A DNA stretch of 64,000 bases from Baylisascaris procyonis (Eukaryota; Nematoda; Chromadorea; Rhabditida; Ascarididae), in assembly GCA_037389465.1 (NCBI GenBank), contig JAZARR010000175.1, positions 1,550,001-1,614,000 on the forward strand, written 5' to 3'. Shown piece by piece: positions 1 through 15,500 of the stretch. The translations under genes were made by a program, and so were the position numbers. Each line of letters begins with the position of its first letter. Within the stretch, counting starts at the first letter, position 1. Under the pieces are notes generated by a model that was given only the letters and a program-made list of their open reading frames with translations, ran no database searches and had not been told where the DNA came from.

Positions 1-3000
1 TCAGTGTTCACGTTGAAACAATGTAGCCGTAAATGATCTACGATGAGAGATGCCAAAGCAGAGTCTTCCCCATTTCTTCATACACCTCTCCTCCCTCTTA
101 TAAGCGAAAAAAATTCAAGCAAGCTTCCGCATACGTATTTATAGAAGGTATCATCAGCAGTAGATAGCATGCGAGAGTTAGATTTTAGCTGATATCTATT
201 ATTCAAGTTTTTTTTTTGGCTGATAAGCAGGTGATGCGAGCACCAACAAAAAGTGAGACCTTAATTCACGATAACACTTTCGTGTTGTTTTAATTCTTCT
301 CTGTGGTAAAGATAGATCAATGTAGAATGCTTGTTTAGTACTCTCAATACAGAACAATATCAACAAAAATTCGAGCGGCATCAAGAAACGTTTCACACAA
401 TCATCAAATGCTGAGCCACCTAAATCAGAATCAAATAAAACAAAAAAAAAAAAATCAAAATTGTGCCATCTATAAGAAAAAAAACATTCGTATGTAACCT
501 CAAGATGGCGTAAACAGGGCAAATGAAGCAGTATCAGCGGATGATGGAAATGCAAATGGCAGCATCCAAGCAATAAATTCAATCAATGGAGGCAATCGAA
601 ACGAAGAGACCATCAAAAAATTTGAGTATAAAATATCATTTGAGACCGTAAATAATCGCCATGAAATGTAATAAAATATATCGACGAGGAGAAGGCACAA
701 CTTTTGCTTATAGCGTTCATTGCTTAGCATAAAGGAAATATTTGAATTTGACTGACAATGAAGCCACAAATCTAATATAAAATACTTTAATGCCATTATT
801 CTTTGGTGAGCGCAATAGACGGCATTCCTAATTCCTAAGCTACGCAATAATTGGCTGCTTTTGGGATACCAAAGAAGAACTGATACAACAACATCGGATC
901 GCTTAATACTCTCGCCATTTTACGACGATATTCGCAACTACAAACTGCACAAGCAATCAGTCCCATCGGAAATGGAACAGCAGTGAAGTAATAAAAAGAC
1001 TTAATAAGTTTGAAATCTTTAATATTGAGAATCAATAAAAATCAAAATTTCGCAACCTGGAAGAGAAATACAGCTACTTCAAGTTACCTAACTATGAGCA
1101 CTATTCAACAAGGAGGTATCGAACTCAACCGAATAAACTTCTAAAAGAAAAAGTGCACTAATCCAAGACGCTGACGAAATAAACGAGTATTTTCTATGGA
1201 TATTTAAAGAAGAATTAAATCAGCAGTATTCCAATTCAAAAATTACCTAGCAGGAAAAAATAAAGTCTCCATTATCGAGTAAGGAATCTACTAGACTTAG
1301 CGATGACCTATACGCCTTCGTATAAACGTAACGACTGAGTGATCATCATCCACTTATATCAATTAGCACAATCAGATTATATTATGAATAAATCTTACAC
1401 AAACTTATTCTTTTTTCTCTCATAGTGCCACTAACGTCTGTAGAAATGTATATTTTTATAAAGAAATATTACTCGAAACGAAGGCAGTAATAAAAAGAAG
1501 AGATGAAACAAAAGGAATGTATCGCATAAGAAAGCAGACAATAATGATCGCTGAGATTATCAAGCAGCGTTATTCCCACAGCTTGCAATAGCCACCAAAT
1601 GAATCAAAGAAGTGTCCCATATAGCAGTTCGTCAGCATTTTTTCTAAAGAATGGCAAAAACATATCTATAATTGCCATTTGCCTCTGGAAAATGGGCTAA
1701 GCATCTCTCAAAGTTGGTCCTTCTCCTCGCGATTAACAGTCCACAGCAATACGATAACCAAGATTATACCCATATCACCCAATATAGCTGCGATCAAAGA
1801 AGAGAACATTAATTTAAAACTATATGAAGTATCTTAAACAATAACAGCAAAATTTTGTAAATTTCAAATGCTTACTGCGTTCATATTTTCTATTCAAACG
1901 GAAGAAAAAGCTAATAAACCGCTGTTTAGCTTTAAATGCGTAGCAGTTTTCATCTCACATCCTTCTTGAAACTCCCCTCTCCTGGATAACGAAACGGCTT
2001 CTAACAGAGCTTAAAAAGAAGATAAGATCTTTCTTTATTACGCTGAGGCCATCAAAATCAATCGTTCTCACCATCAGAAGAAACCGATGTTCGGATCTCA
2101 TGGGATATATCCGATATAGCTAAAACTCGCATACAAAGTTGACGCAGTGCTCGAGTGGATCCCTTTCACTGGCCACAGCTGCATTAAGCGATGCCCATAT
2201 TCCTTGATTATATGCAATTGTGGTTTTCACATTGTCACCTAATATTCCTTGTCACCTAATCACTTTCACAAACTTTATATGATTGAAACCGTATGGGATA
2301 TTTTCAACGATCAAGGAATATGTGCAAATATTTAAGACGAAAACAAAAAAAAAAGAAAGAGTAGAAAACACAAAAAAGAACGCAATCTTGGAGAAGAGAG
2401 GACGCAAATATCAACTTATGAACGATAAAAGAACGAATCGAGGTAATCAACAAAGAATGTTTCGCGAAATGCACTTCATTTGTAATTATTCTCAAAAATT
2501 TCTTAGTAACCATCTCGATACAATAATCTAAAAAAAAACGATCCTAACAACTCGTTCGGCCTTAACAAAAAGAAATACCGCATAGTGGGTCTCGCTCGAT
2601 TCTAATAAAAACCAAATGTCACATCCACAGCTATGTGTTTAATTCTTAAGCAATCGTCCATCCCCTCAATCTCTTCTTAATAAAGGCTTTTCTAGATTAT
2701 TCTCAAAAAAAGTTTCCAAGCAGTTAGAAATATGCTTTACCAAGTGGCAACAACTAAATAATGATACAAGCCAAAAAGAGAAATCTCTAACCCGTAAGCG
2801 AAGAAACGAATGTTATAAAATCTAAAGAAACATAACAGCGCACACCTCGGTAATGAAGCATTAAGGGTGCCTAAACTATAAGTTAACCGCATATGAAGTG
2901 TACACAAAGTCAACGCAATGAAATATATTTGCCGAACGAATATCTCAAATCTACCTCCACAACAACACATCAAGCTGCAAGTGAGTGACCTTTAGAAATG

Positions 3001-3021
3001 AAGTATGACCTGCAATGCACA
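1..3021. other. AT-rich region without a confident gene
   Basis: This lies downstream of the ubinuclein stop codon. Only short open frames are present. A membrane-like minus-strand frame sits at 835-1035, a 115-codon frame at 500-847, and a 33-codon hydrophobic frame at 1708-1809. None joins by splice phase to a recognisable protein. Confidence 0.6.
1708..1809 (-). CDS. Possible terminal exon encoding one membrane helix
   Basis: A short minus-strand frame reads MFSSLIAAILGDMGIILVIV, continues LLWTVNREEKDQL and stops at 1708. A usable acceptor (GATCGCAG) lies inside it, so an exon could begin at 1787. It would make a single hydrophobic helix followed by a short charged tail. The LGDMG motif is loosely reminiscent of the last helix of heavy-metal P-type ATPases, but no catalytic motifs of that family are seen nearby. 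It is more likely a chance frame or an isolated exon. Confidence 0.2.
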   Translation of the reverse strand: MFSSLIAAILGDMGIILVIVLLWTVNREEKDQL

Positions 3022-6000
3022 TCAATCAATCAAAGTTGAAAGATCGCATGCCTGAATTTCGCCGATATTGCTGGCAGCTGTGGACTGGGAATTATTCTGC
3101 ACGATTAACTCAGCACCAATATCATCATGCGATCGAACATCGGACTGACCCTGTTGAGAGAAATATTCAATTATATCTGCTCAAGGTTGTGATAAAAGGT
3201 TAATTAACATTGCGGACCGGATCTCATCCAGAAAAAATCCGGAAAGCAAATATCATTGTTTGGCACTCATACGACTTATCTAAGAGAAACAACTTCCCCA
3301 CCACAAGAAATTTGATAAACAAACAAAGTAAGCAAAACGATCAGCGCCGTATGAGGAAAAGTTTAAAAGCACTTACGGAAAATAAAACTCACCGTATCCG
3401 GTTTATTTGCTGCGACAACAGATTTCGTAGACTTTAGAACTTCACCTTCGGTTTTCTTCTGAGGTGCAGTTGGCGTCACCTTCGGTTCCAGATGTGCCTT
3501 TTGGGAATTCGCATTAGATGAAGGAGTAGTAATATGATGCGTAGTGCTACTACTTGAGGGATTACTGAAAACCAGTTTACTTATTTATTGCAATAGAATA
3601 ACTTCTCTATAGATTCTGAATTCCTTGTCAGCTACGTGATCCAAATCCGACAACCAAATAGAAAAAGGTGGTTGAAATAACGAAACATGAATTTAAACGC
3701 TTAAAATTTAGCAAACAAATATTCATCGACGTTCACACAAATAGGGAGCACAACATCCAACAGCAGCTTCTTGACCATAATCAGCAATTGGTTACAACCA
3801 TGCAATAACTGATTATAGTCTAGTTTACCGATCATGTGTCTTTCCGCCTCCCCACACCCCCCTTCCCCCCTCAAACCAACAATTAATTCCTGCCTCACTA
3901 ATTGCTGATGTCTTGCATCCCCTCTTGGTCTGTCTTTCAGCTGATTATGGCATTGTGCAAATTAGACAACCTATTTAGAATTGCTCTATTTGGCAAATTG
4001 GCTGAACTCTTCTAGTAAACAGTTTTTCCTTGCTCGTCACTTATTCCAGACTTTAATAAAGGCATCATTATAAAATGTACGAAAGGCAACTGAATGGATA
4101 TCATTACTTTAGGAAACTCATTTAAATACGCCATAAAATAGCAACTCTTTAGTGTCATAAAAAATCGGCATATATAAGTCACAAAATCATAACTTTATCA
4201 ACAAAAACTGCCACAATCAGATGCTTGAAAAATTCGAATTCTTTTTTTTTTTGCCTGACTGCTGCGGTGTTATAATCAAGTTAGCGTCTTTATATTAGTA
4301 CTGCAATTAAGGTCATTTCTGCTTAGAATTAAAAATATGTAAATAAGAATAGAAAGTGAAATTAGATGTAATTTACCTTTTCTTATTGTCGTTGCCGCTT
4401 CCCTTTGCAAGGGCGATCGCTCGAGAACACGTCCGTAGTTGTGCTCGATCCGGTGCCAAACGCAATATTTCAGTAATTAGGTCGCTAAAACTTTTCAAAA
4501 TCATGAACACAATTCCAAAAATATCTCCACTCAAGTCAGTGCACATCACCCTAAACCAACTTACTGCATCATCAAAATTCAACACTATCCTAGTAGTAAA
4601 ACATCGAAAAAAGCCTTGCTTACTAGTACATCATGAGGTTTTCAGATACTTCAACTAAAATTTGGCACTGGAAGACAAAGGGATGGGTGGAAATGAAATT
4701 ATAAGTGATAGCTGTTTAAATGAACTTACGCCGTTCAATGACCACTACATTAAACCCTTCTTCTTAATCAAACGGTGCCACCTTATTGCTCGAAGAGCCC
4801 CTGACCCAAACTCATATTTCTCGTAATATCAATATAAGTTGCATCGTATTTGCAAACTGTGATGAAGTATAAGCCAATACAATAACTCCCACACTTACAT
4901 AACTCCCGACCATCTTGGCGTTTAAAAATTAATGAATAAATATTTCAGCTATTTTAAAGGTGCTTTTTGCATATTCAGTGAAAGAAGAAAAACTTACCAC
5001 AACATACTCAACTTTACTCAGTGACCACTTATATCGAAGACTTCAGAAATTTATTTTTAACTGACCAAACTGCCTAACAGTGACCATCATGACAAACGAA
5101 TTAGTAACCAGTACTGTTTTACTTACGGTGAGATCAGGAACTGCTTCGTATTAAATATAATACGAGTAATGAATGAAAAATACTGAAACTAGTCACGATA
5201 TATTATCTCCCACTTAAACTTCTTCAATTCTGATGAAAAGAAAAGAAAGGAAAAGAAGAACATTTTGAAAACCAACTCGAATGATATGCGTCCTTTAAAA
5301 GATGGAAGGATATTGCCGAACAAATATTGCACCACAGTTGGATAAATATCCCCAGCACTCGTACATTGCATCTCGAGATTGAAGAATAAAATCGTAACAA
5401 GCTGCTTTAGTGATGAACTAAATAAATGAAAGGTCTTTTAATTATGAAGGAGATTATTCCATTTATGAGATAATTAGCAATATCCTAAACATCTATCAAC
5501 ATCCGATAGAAGTGGGAGAAAACGGGTGTGCACGGACCCCTCCTAATCGATTAAAAATATCTACATTGATGAAACAGGGCATTATCCTAATTACGCGTAT
5601 GAAACTCTTGCTTTTCGATATAATTAATCGCCTTGTATGGAATTAGATGAGCAAACTAAATCTCATAGTACAGAATAAGCAATGAAGCATTTTCAATACT
5701 GAGCAATTAAAAAAGTCAATCAAAGTGTAGATGCTTATCAAAAAACTTTATTGCAGGAAAGGATGTCCGCAATAAAATCATAGTCTAAACCTTCTTCATC
5801 ATTACCCACACAATCTCAATTCTATTTACCATAAAATTGCATTAACTGAATACTACCTTTTATTAATTAGCCACAAATTACCTCAACAACAAAATATTTT
5901 TAACTTAATGAATGAAATTTATTAATTCCGCAATAACTGCAAAACTTTCACAAATGACCAACAATGCAAAAATGAAAATATTTAACAGTAGTCGGGCAAA

Positions 6001-9000
6001 ACAAAAAAACACCAATGAATACCGAAGTCTCTCTGTCCATCGAAAGCGTTTCGCTGGTATCGGCAACCCGTCACGTTCACACCTGCAATAACGAAGTTCA
6101 TATACGTACGATTAATAAAAGTTCAGTAGAATTTCCTTCACGGTACCATTGCTCACCCATAATTGCGACAATAGTGCTATAGCACTTTAAAACAACATAA
6201 AACTACATGAATACCACAACCAGATTGAACAATCACCTCACTAATAAGCAATTTCAGTGAAAAGAATTTCTCTCTTAATATGTGGTAATGATACTGATTT
6301 AATTACACCGAGAAACGCCCTTATTTATGAGTCATTATGACCATCCATGCTTTTCTACTGCCATCATCATGTATACTGCTTGTTTAATAGAAAGAACAGA
6401 ACATTCACTGATTGCTGATATACGACACAACATTCATAATTACTCATTTTCAATTCATCTTCAATTTTTTTCTCATATGCAAATTAACTGAAGCTGTTTT
6501 TTACTCCCACTTCCATCCCACCTCGAATGATTCTCAGATATGAAGCAAGCGTGTGCTTCCCATCTCTCGATGCTTTCATTAGCTTACGTGAAAGATGCAG
6601 GCTTAAAGTTACATAACAAACATTTACTGAATAGCTGCAATTATATGACCACTTGCTTGAAGCTTTGATACAAAAAAAAAACAACAAACAAATAAAACAA
6701 TAAAAAATTCAAATGCAATCTCCCCGATGACATGTAATTCGATAATAATATCTCACCTCTTCTTTTCATTTTCGTATTCACTGTCCGAATATGACATCGC
6801 AACTCCGATTGCTGAAAATTATTGTGCGCTGGAGGCGACATATGTACACTATGAGCAAACATAGCCATAAACTCCCCCATCTCTCTTTTTTACTCCCTCC
6901 CCCCCCCCCTCTGCATTCCCTTTATATCCACTCGAAAGATCGTGAAAAAGATTTTTCAAAAAATTCCAATCCAATTAAAAAAAAAAACAAATTGAGAAAA
7001 TGTGCGAAAAGCAAGAGTTTCTTTAAGTGCGGAATGAGTGAGAAAACATCGAGAATACCGATCCTATTCATGAACCTCAATAAGACAATATTAGCTTGTG
7101 AAATGCACTCGATAATCAATACAAACGCAGAGTGACTTCTCATGTTGTTAGCTTTTCCTCCCCACCTTTATATAATATTTGATAGTCATTCCTTCGGAAA
7201 TATAAATAGATGTTTATTATATCAATAATTCGTTTGCCTATCAATTAGCCCCATATCCTCTACGTTCTTCTTCATTGCTTCAAAATTATTTACTAACGTT
7301 CTCACAAAAATGCACAACATTACGAATCTTATTCAACAAACTGACCCATAAAGAGAGTTTCAGTTGCTTTTTTAATAGATGCGAGGGCTTGTGCGACCTT
7401 CTCTTCAGTTACGGCGGACAATTTTGATTTCTCTGTCTAAAATCAAACCGCATTTAACATTTTCAAAGCATTTATTTGCATTATAATACAAAAAGGACTC
7501 TGAAAAATGAATGTAAAACAAACACTATTAATCTACTTCATGCAAACAATCTTAAAACGGTTTTTGCTTACTTATCCCGTTATACTCAATAAGGCACCAG
7601 TGGAAGATGGGCGGACAGTATGTGAAAAGGAGATGAGCGGTGGAGGTGGAGTGGGAGAAGGCGATGACATGAGTTTTATCGTAAATGGACCCGAAACAAC
7701 CAGCTGACTGCGAGCAATCGCAGAGTGAAAAGTTTGATCTTTAGCAATTTTTTCTCGATTTTTTTTTTAAAGAAAAACTTCATAAACTGGTCACGATTAC
7801 TGTCCTCAACCGGAAACTTTGTAGGCCACTCGGAACTTTTAACTGAACACCACTTGGCGATCACTGAACCATGTGAAGAATCTAAGGCACATAAAACCTC
7901 ACGGAAAAGAATGTCCCTCAGATCCCCAGCTCACGAAAACGGTACAAAAGATAATTTAAGAGAATGTTTTAATATGCAAATTCAACAAGAGCTGCCGCAT
8001 ATCTCATAAAAACAAGAAAGTTAAAGATCCTTCAATATTGCAATCTATAATTCAAAATTCCGCAACATCTTTTGTTATCTAATAAAAAACAGTAAATCGA
8101 TGGAATTATAATTTAGCAAATCAAGCTCATTCAAGTGACACATTTGGGCGAATTTAGAATGAATATTTTTGGGGAAAAGAAACCTATTCTGCTAGAACTT
8201 CAAAGAGAGGATGATAGAACTCGTTAAAAAGTTTCTTGTTAGACTAACATTTTGTTTTCTCATCAAGTAATAAAAACAGTCAATAAAAAGTTTACAGAGA
8301 ATCGCATCTTCACAACCACTCTCTTCCTCCGCACAATTTCAATACTTCAGATAAGAGCACAATTAATCGATGTTAACGTTCAAAAATCTCACCTGGTCAG
8401 ATGGACGTATCACATTTTGTTTGCCTGATGTACTCACTGCCGTTGTTGATGAGGATGCAGATGACGTTGCAGTGGTCGTTACCGTTGGCACTGATGCTGA
8501 CTATAAAACGTTGAATAAAAAAAAACAATCCCATGCGTTCACTAGTCATACTCTCCACTAGGCTTGTGACCAGAGGTGATGGAATGCCTCCCGCTAGATA
8601 ATCGGTGAGCGTCAGTCAAGCTGAATACTGCAGTCATACATAAGTACGAAGTATAGCTGTCTCTAAATGTTGTATCGGTAACTGCGCCTCAGTTGATAAA
8701 TCTTTTGATGAAGAATTCAAAAACACATTTATTTTCTCAATATTCTCGAGATCTCAAAGTCTCACTATCTGAATCTCTCATCCGAAATCAGTATTGCTGC
8801 TCACCACGGACGATTCTTCTATTAATTCAAATAATATGCTCTAATGAGTTTATTGTTATTTCAATCCAGATGTCGTTATATAAAAAATTTAAAAATATTA
8901 ACCTCTTCGCCTTTAAAATGCATACTCAAGGCACACTTTATTAAAGGTAAAGTATTCAAAGCTCGTTTTCAAAATTTCGAGGTTTCTTGTAAAGAAGAAA

Positions 9001-12000
9001 GAAAATTCTTACTGCTTTCTAACTGATAACGATGCAATCAAAAAGGACTGAAAACCGTGTTCAAATTTAAAACATAAAAAAAAATTGAGATAAATATCTG
9101 CTTAGACTGGACAAAAATGGAGACATTTTGAGAGCGACTTTTTTCGGCTCCTCCATTGCTTGTGGTCAAATGAACATTCCACATACAACATCCAATATAT
9201 GGAGGAATATATAAGGAAGAAGAAGGGACGCTCAATTCTCTCTTTTTAGATACTCTGTGAAAAGAAGAAAGTGAAGACAGTTGAAAAAAACAAAAGTCAG
9301 CAAAGCAGAACGGGTCCATTTCTTTCTTCAACTAGTTCTTAAGATGATTCGGATTAAAAGAAAAAAGGCAATAAACGTAAGTGTTACCTTCTGCTTATTA
9401 CCGTCATTTCGAGCAGTTGTTTTTTCCATTTTTGAAGGATTAATCACCGATAATGAAGCCATTCGTTCGGCCATTGTAGAAGGCATCTTTAAGAATCAAA
9501 AAAAAAGTTCAATTCACTCCGAATAAAGTATCGATCTTATAAGAAATAAAATTGAACTCCACTGAATCGAATAGTTTTCGGCGATATCATGACAATTATT
9601 TCTAGCGCTCCCACATTCTCAAATATCAATCCACTGCTCGATCTCGAAGGCATCATGCCACACCTTTTGCGGGACTTAAGCTAAGCGTCACAACACCCCT
9701 CTTCATCTCAAATAAAATAGAAAAAACCTATTATCGCATTGCAGCGGTTTTCTTGTTCAAAACAAGCCAACGATACATGACTGCAATTGAGATTTCCGTG
9801 CGAAAACAACATAACTGAAATTAGTAAGTGCAGATGCTGTCGTATATTGCAGTCAAATAATCAATATCGCAGCCATTTATTGGCTAATCCTCTCAATTTG
9901 CTATAATCCTCACGTATATATCAGTATTACAGATTTATCCTGCGCAATTTTACAAATTGTTCATATCCGACTTATATACTTGAAGCTATCAAGCAAAAAA
10001 AAAACATACATACATACATACATACACAGCAATCTTCTTTTAATCCGTATCGATGAAATGCGATTTTCCTAATAAATAAAATACACATATAAAAAACTAA
10101 AAAAAATTCAATTCTCTTTCCTTAATAACACTAATTTAAAAGAAAACAAATATATAAAAATATTAATTAGCTCAAGCAATTCGAATAAAAACTCTAATGA
10201 TTGTAACTCGAAACGTTCTCTTACCAATCTCGATGCGGATGGCGTAGAAACGGGTGTTGAGGGATTAACTTTCTTTTGTTTTACGACACCACTCTTCGCA
10301 GACGATGACGTATGTCTTTTTTGAGGATTTGACGTTTGTTGCGGTGCTACCACGGACAACCTTCAACAATGACATTGTTTTATTAATAGAATAGAGCAGC
10401 ATGCAGTTCCTGGCCGGTCAACTAAAAAAATATCTACTTGTTCTGGAATCTATCTCAGTAAGTGCAGCTAAGTACTAGTGCAACTTCATATAAATACGTC
10501 AACGACAGTGCACAATTAATACCGTCTCAAAAAACTTCCCTCAAGGGAAAACACCGTCTAAAGGCAAGTGTAAAGAGTTGCGAGGACATACCAAAATATG
10601 ACGCGACTTCAATCAAACAACCAACCATAAACTTTGTTTGCAAAGCTCAACACATTCTTTCTATGTCTTAATAATATAAACAATTTCAACAACTCAAAAC
10701 AGATTAATGAGCACATTTTCTCCCCATTATTCACTCCTCGTAATACGTCCAAATTCAGCACACTTTCAACCCTTTGACATCTCCTCCCACCTGACCTAAG
10801 GTCTAATGCACTTTCAACACCGACAAGATTTGATGAAATTCGACGAACGAGAACCCCATCATCTCCCATCTTCCTTAGCTTTCCAACATCTTTGCCCATA
10901 GCATTTCTGAAAACATTACTTACTACCACAGAATTCATGATATCATTTCCCCGTAAGCAATCACAGATTGCTCGAAAACGTTCAAGCAGCTCTCAGATAT
11001 GTAACGATGCATAAAACAGACTGCTTATATCTTGTCTGGCAATAATAAACTAGATCCGGTTTCGAAGTACAGTAGGAAAAATGAGTTACTATAACAACTT
11101 TGGCAAAGAAATGAAAACTAACACGAAAGTAAAACAAACTTTGCTAAATTATTGAGAGCTAGCTGATACTGTGCAAGCACTTCAGAATGCTGATTAGCGG
11201 CTAGCACTGCTGCGTTCATCTGCAACGCAGCGAGACCAGCAGCCAAATTTTGTTGCTGAGAATCCCCTTGCGCTTGCTGCTGAATCAATGCTGTCAACAA
11301 TTGCAGCATCTGAGGGTTAGTTGAAGCCAATGAGGCGAGAGGATTCTGTGGTGACGATTTCGTCATCGAGGACGGGGTCTTCAACAAAGCGCTCTGCAAT
11401 CATTCTTTCGCTTGCAAACAATCTAGGACAGAAAAATAGAAAACAATTAGATATCTATTCCTATCTATTCTTGCAGTCCCCCTCTTAACCACCTAAAACG
11501 AGAACAACAATGCTTTATTCATAATACCATATTTTATACCCTTGGACACATTTCCACAAACAATAAAATAACGGAGGTAAGAAGGATATCCAAGACAACT
11601 CTGTTTCTTTTTGTGTCCATAGCCTCACTATCTATGATCAATCTTGAGATAGTGAGCTAAATTCGGAACATAAACCTTTAGCAAGATGAATCTGTCATTC
11701 CAATTCAACAATCCTACCAATACAGATATCTTTTGACATAATGATAATCGAAATCTCACCTGTTTCGTAGTTGCAGGTGATGAATCACTTTTTGTACTGT
11801 TCACTTGTGTCTTCTGTGTGGGATGAGCAGCTTTTAATTGCGTCAAATTAGTCACGGAAGTAGTGGTGGCTGAAGCGAGTGCTGTTTTTGGTATTTCAAT
11901 CGTGTGAGCAGTATTTCTTGTTGTATTGATTGCATTAGCCTTATTTGGCATAACAATTCCCCGTGAGACCGTCATCATTGTGCCGCTAGTGGGTGGCATC

Positions 12001-12518
12001 GACGACTTATGGTGATCTCCATTTGACGATGCATCACTCTCCTTCACCGTGCGTTCCAATTCTTTCACCACGTTCTGTGCAAGAGTGCTCGATGTTTTTG
12101 TACTGGTTATGTTCAAAGATGCGCTATTCATTTCCAACTCTTCCGGTCCTTCAGAAGATGAAGATGAGAGTGCAACTGCCGCCGATGATACCGGACGTAC
12201 ATTCGCATTCCCACTCTCCGTTGTTGCAGATTCCTGACGAAAAATTAAGTGAACTCATTGCCTATTTAATGATTCCTTTAAAGTGGTGCAATATTTCACT
12301 CTCTTAGCATTTACAAGCGCACAACCGTTGTCACCACCTCATAGTGAGAGCTAATTAACTAGAAACGAAGTTTAGAAGAATCAACAAATCAAAAACGACA
12401 AATGAGGTCAAGAGTGACTATAGCCCAGATATAACAATGCAAATGATTGCGGAATACCTAGCATACTATAAAAATTTGACGCCACCTATGACTGATCTCA
12501 TTTCTAAGGGTGGGAAAC

Positions 12519-12593
<75 letters not shown>

Positions 12594-15500
12594 GTATATA
12601 TATAACAAAAGACTGCAGTTGTACTGCTTTATGAAACATTTCCATTGACGAATGAGATACTAACGAAAGCATCCATCAGCAACTGTCATGGGAAACGACC
12701 AATGATAAAAAGAGATAACAGGAGTGGTGCTAAGATGGATAAAAGTTAATCGCGCAGAAAATCATGTACATTACCTGTGAATTGCAAAGAACATATCCGT
12801 GGTACCATGACAGAAATCAGAAGAACAAAAGCAGTGTAGATCAGCTATGGGAAGTTAGTTTCACCTTTTCTCACTGCTTACAAGAAATCCACAATGAGAA
12901 CAAAAAACTTCCATCACCAACATTTGATCCAGACGGTTGAGGTAATCAAAGCAGCAGAATACTATAACAATGCCCAAGATAAGGAAGTGCTGGAGAGAAG
13001 GAAGAGGAGGAGAGAAGGAAAGGGAGGAGGAGGAATGCAAGAGAAAAAGTCGAGTTCTTGGGAAATAAAAATAAAAATCCTAGCTGCATAGAAATAACAC
13101 CACTTTCTAATAACCTGCCCTCTTTGAACAGCGAAAGAACTGACTGTTCTTCGATCTTTGAATGCTTTCATGCGAATATACAACGAATTCCTTTGCACAC
13201 AAACCCATCCGGAGATCATATCAAAGACACGTGTCTTTTGGTGATGACTGAAACCCTCTGCTGAGCATTGCTCTTCAATCCTGCAATTTGACAATCCATT
13301 ATTGACGCCAATACCAAATGTGCATTAAGTGATAAATTACGAAGAAATTTTATTCAAGCATTGTCTTTATAAAACTTTTGGTTAACTAGAGCAGCAAGAG
13401 CACCGATGCAACAATTTGGGCACTTGAGTTCCCCAATTGTCCCACCCCTATCTCCTCGAAAGATCTTAGCACTACCTCCCCTATCTCCTTCTACATAATC
13501 CAACTCATTGATGCCAACTTACCTCCAAAAAACTATACTGTACTCTATTTGTACTACTGTTGCGATTTCAGATTTAGTACAATACTCTGCCATATTTGGT
13601 GTGAGTGAAGTGAAGTAATGAAACGTATATTTTTTGGCACGATGACATCACTGCTGCAACTACATTTTTTGTTGTGAATGCACAACTCTCCACGTTAAGC
13701 TGAGAAGAGGATAATAAAGAATCAAAGATTTCGATCGATTCGATAAGATTAAATTGTCATCACAGAAACATCGCAACGGAAGCGAACAATAGCAGCACGC
13801 TATCCACGTCACTTATCGATCATCCAACACATCCTTGCCGATTACGGCTCTTTCTTTCTTTCCATCAACTGATAAAATAACTAAAAAATTTCGTAAAAAA
13901 ATTGAACTTGAGTGTATTAGTGAGATATTCACCTAATGCATAGTTCAACAAGACTCGGCGGGATACGGATCTTCTTCGCAGGTGCACCAAACTCTTTCGT
14001 CCTTTGCTTGAACGTTTCAATCATTGACGCCAGTTTATCCGACATTTCCGGCATTGGCCTTGGCTGAAATTCAATGACAAATGACTCATAAGAACGATAA
14101 AACCAGAAGTTTATTGAGCGAAACCATGCTAACTCTGTCCTCTACATTCTAAGTATAGCTTCATATAAATTTTTGCCGCATCATTCTTATAACATACAAT
14201 AATCTCCCACATACAACACAGTGACGTCATTTTACGCAACGCTTTCAAAGCTGTCGCAACGTGTCAACGACAAAAACAACAGGCATCCACGCTCACTATG
14301 CAACAACGCAACAAAAAATCGTCTAGCAGCGAACAACTTACAATCGAACAGCTGGTGGAGCCAGGCGGTCTGCCAAGCGGCCGTTTCGTTGGACTGATTG
14401 GACCTGGTGTAGTTGTGCTCGATCCCAGTACATCTTCTTCCTTCTTTTCTTCTTTTGCTGCTTCTTTGTCAGTTTTTGGCTCCGAACTGGCTGTTGGAGC
14501 CATTGAGGGCGATCGAGATCTCTTTAAAAAAAGTTGTTGCACAATATTTTATTTACACACATAATGAAAGACTGCAGACGAAAGAATGTTGCACGAGGCT
14601 ATAAAGTATATTCCACAGAGAACAGTGGTCAACAAAATGCATGAAACAAACCATCGCATCGAAAAATTCCTTCAAAGAATACATTTTTTTTTTCACTTTC
14701 AATTCTTGATTGCGCAGTAATTTTTTAAACGGTAGGGTGATTGCATTAACAAAAACAAACTTTAATAAATGTTGGACAAGTTGGACAAATACCGTAATGA
14801 ATAAAGAAATGATCTCGGTCAAATCAATTCGTCAAATAAACATCCAAATATACCAAATCATTACTTCACATAATTACGCCTCTTAAAAATAAGCATTATG
14901 CACAAATAATGCTATCAATGGATGCAAACGAAAATATGCAAAATGCGCCTTACCTTCGGCGACTCACGTGCAACTTCCTCCACCAAGACGTCAATTCCCT
15001 CATCGAAATTATCAAGGGCAATCTCTTCGCCACCTGTCATATCTTTCAGAAATCCAGCAAGCTCCTCTGTTGAGCCGTCTCCTGTCGGCACCTTCTTAAC
15101 TGGCGGTTTCAACCTAAAAATGAATCCAGTTTAGCGTGGAAACAACATCCTCACATGCGTATTATCTCAATCCTCTTCCTCAATTCCGGTGTCCCGACAA
15201 TCGACAAACGGCATATATTCGTATCTTCGCCACCCGTCATGCCTTTCAGAAATCCAGTGTGGTTAACCCCGAAAGCAGTATATGCAACAAAAACCTTCAT
15301 AATTGAAGGCTCAAATTAGGGAAGAGGATAGGGATGGTGCTATTGATCAAGCAAGGAAATCACAAGAGAACGCATTAGTTGCCTTTCCATACTTTTGAAC
15401 ATACGAACATAAAAACAGGAAAACCTTGAAAATATCAAAGCTTCAAAAGCTTACAATGCTAGGAGTGGCTTTATCAATCAGCACTCGCTATGCAAACATC

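Noticed and set aside
835..2240. Weak hints of a P-type ATPase on the minus strand (a GDNVKTTIAYNQGI string near 2240-2200, an ILGDMG helix at 1787, a membrane-like frame at 1035-835)
   Set aside because: The phosphorylation motif DKTG and the hinge GDGxND are not seen, phases do not join, and the GDN string lacks the preceding T. Short matches like these arise by chance.
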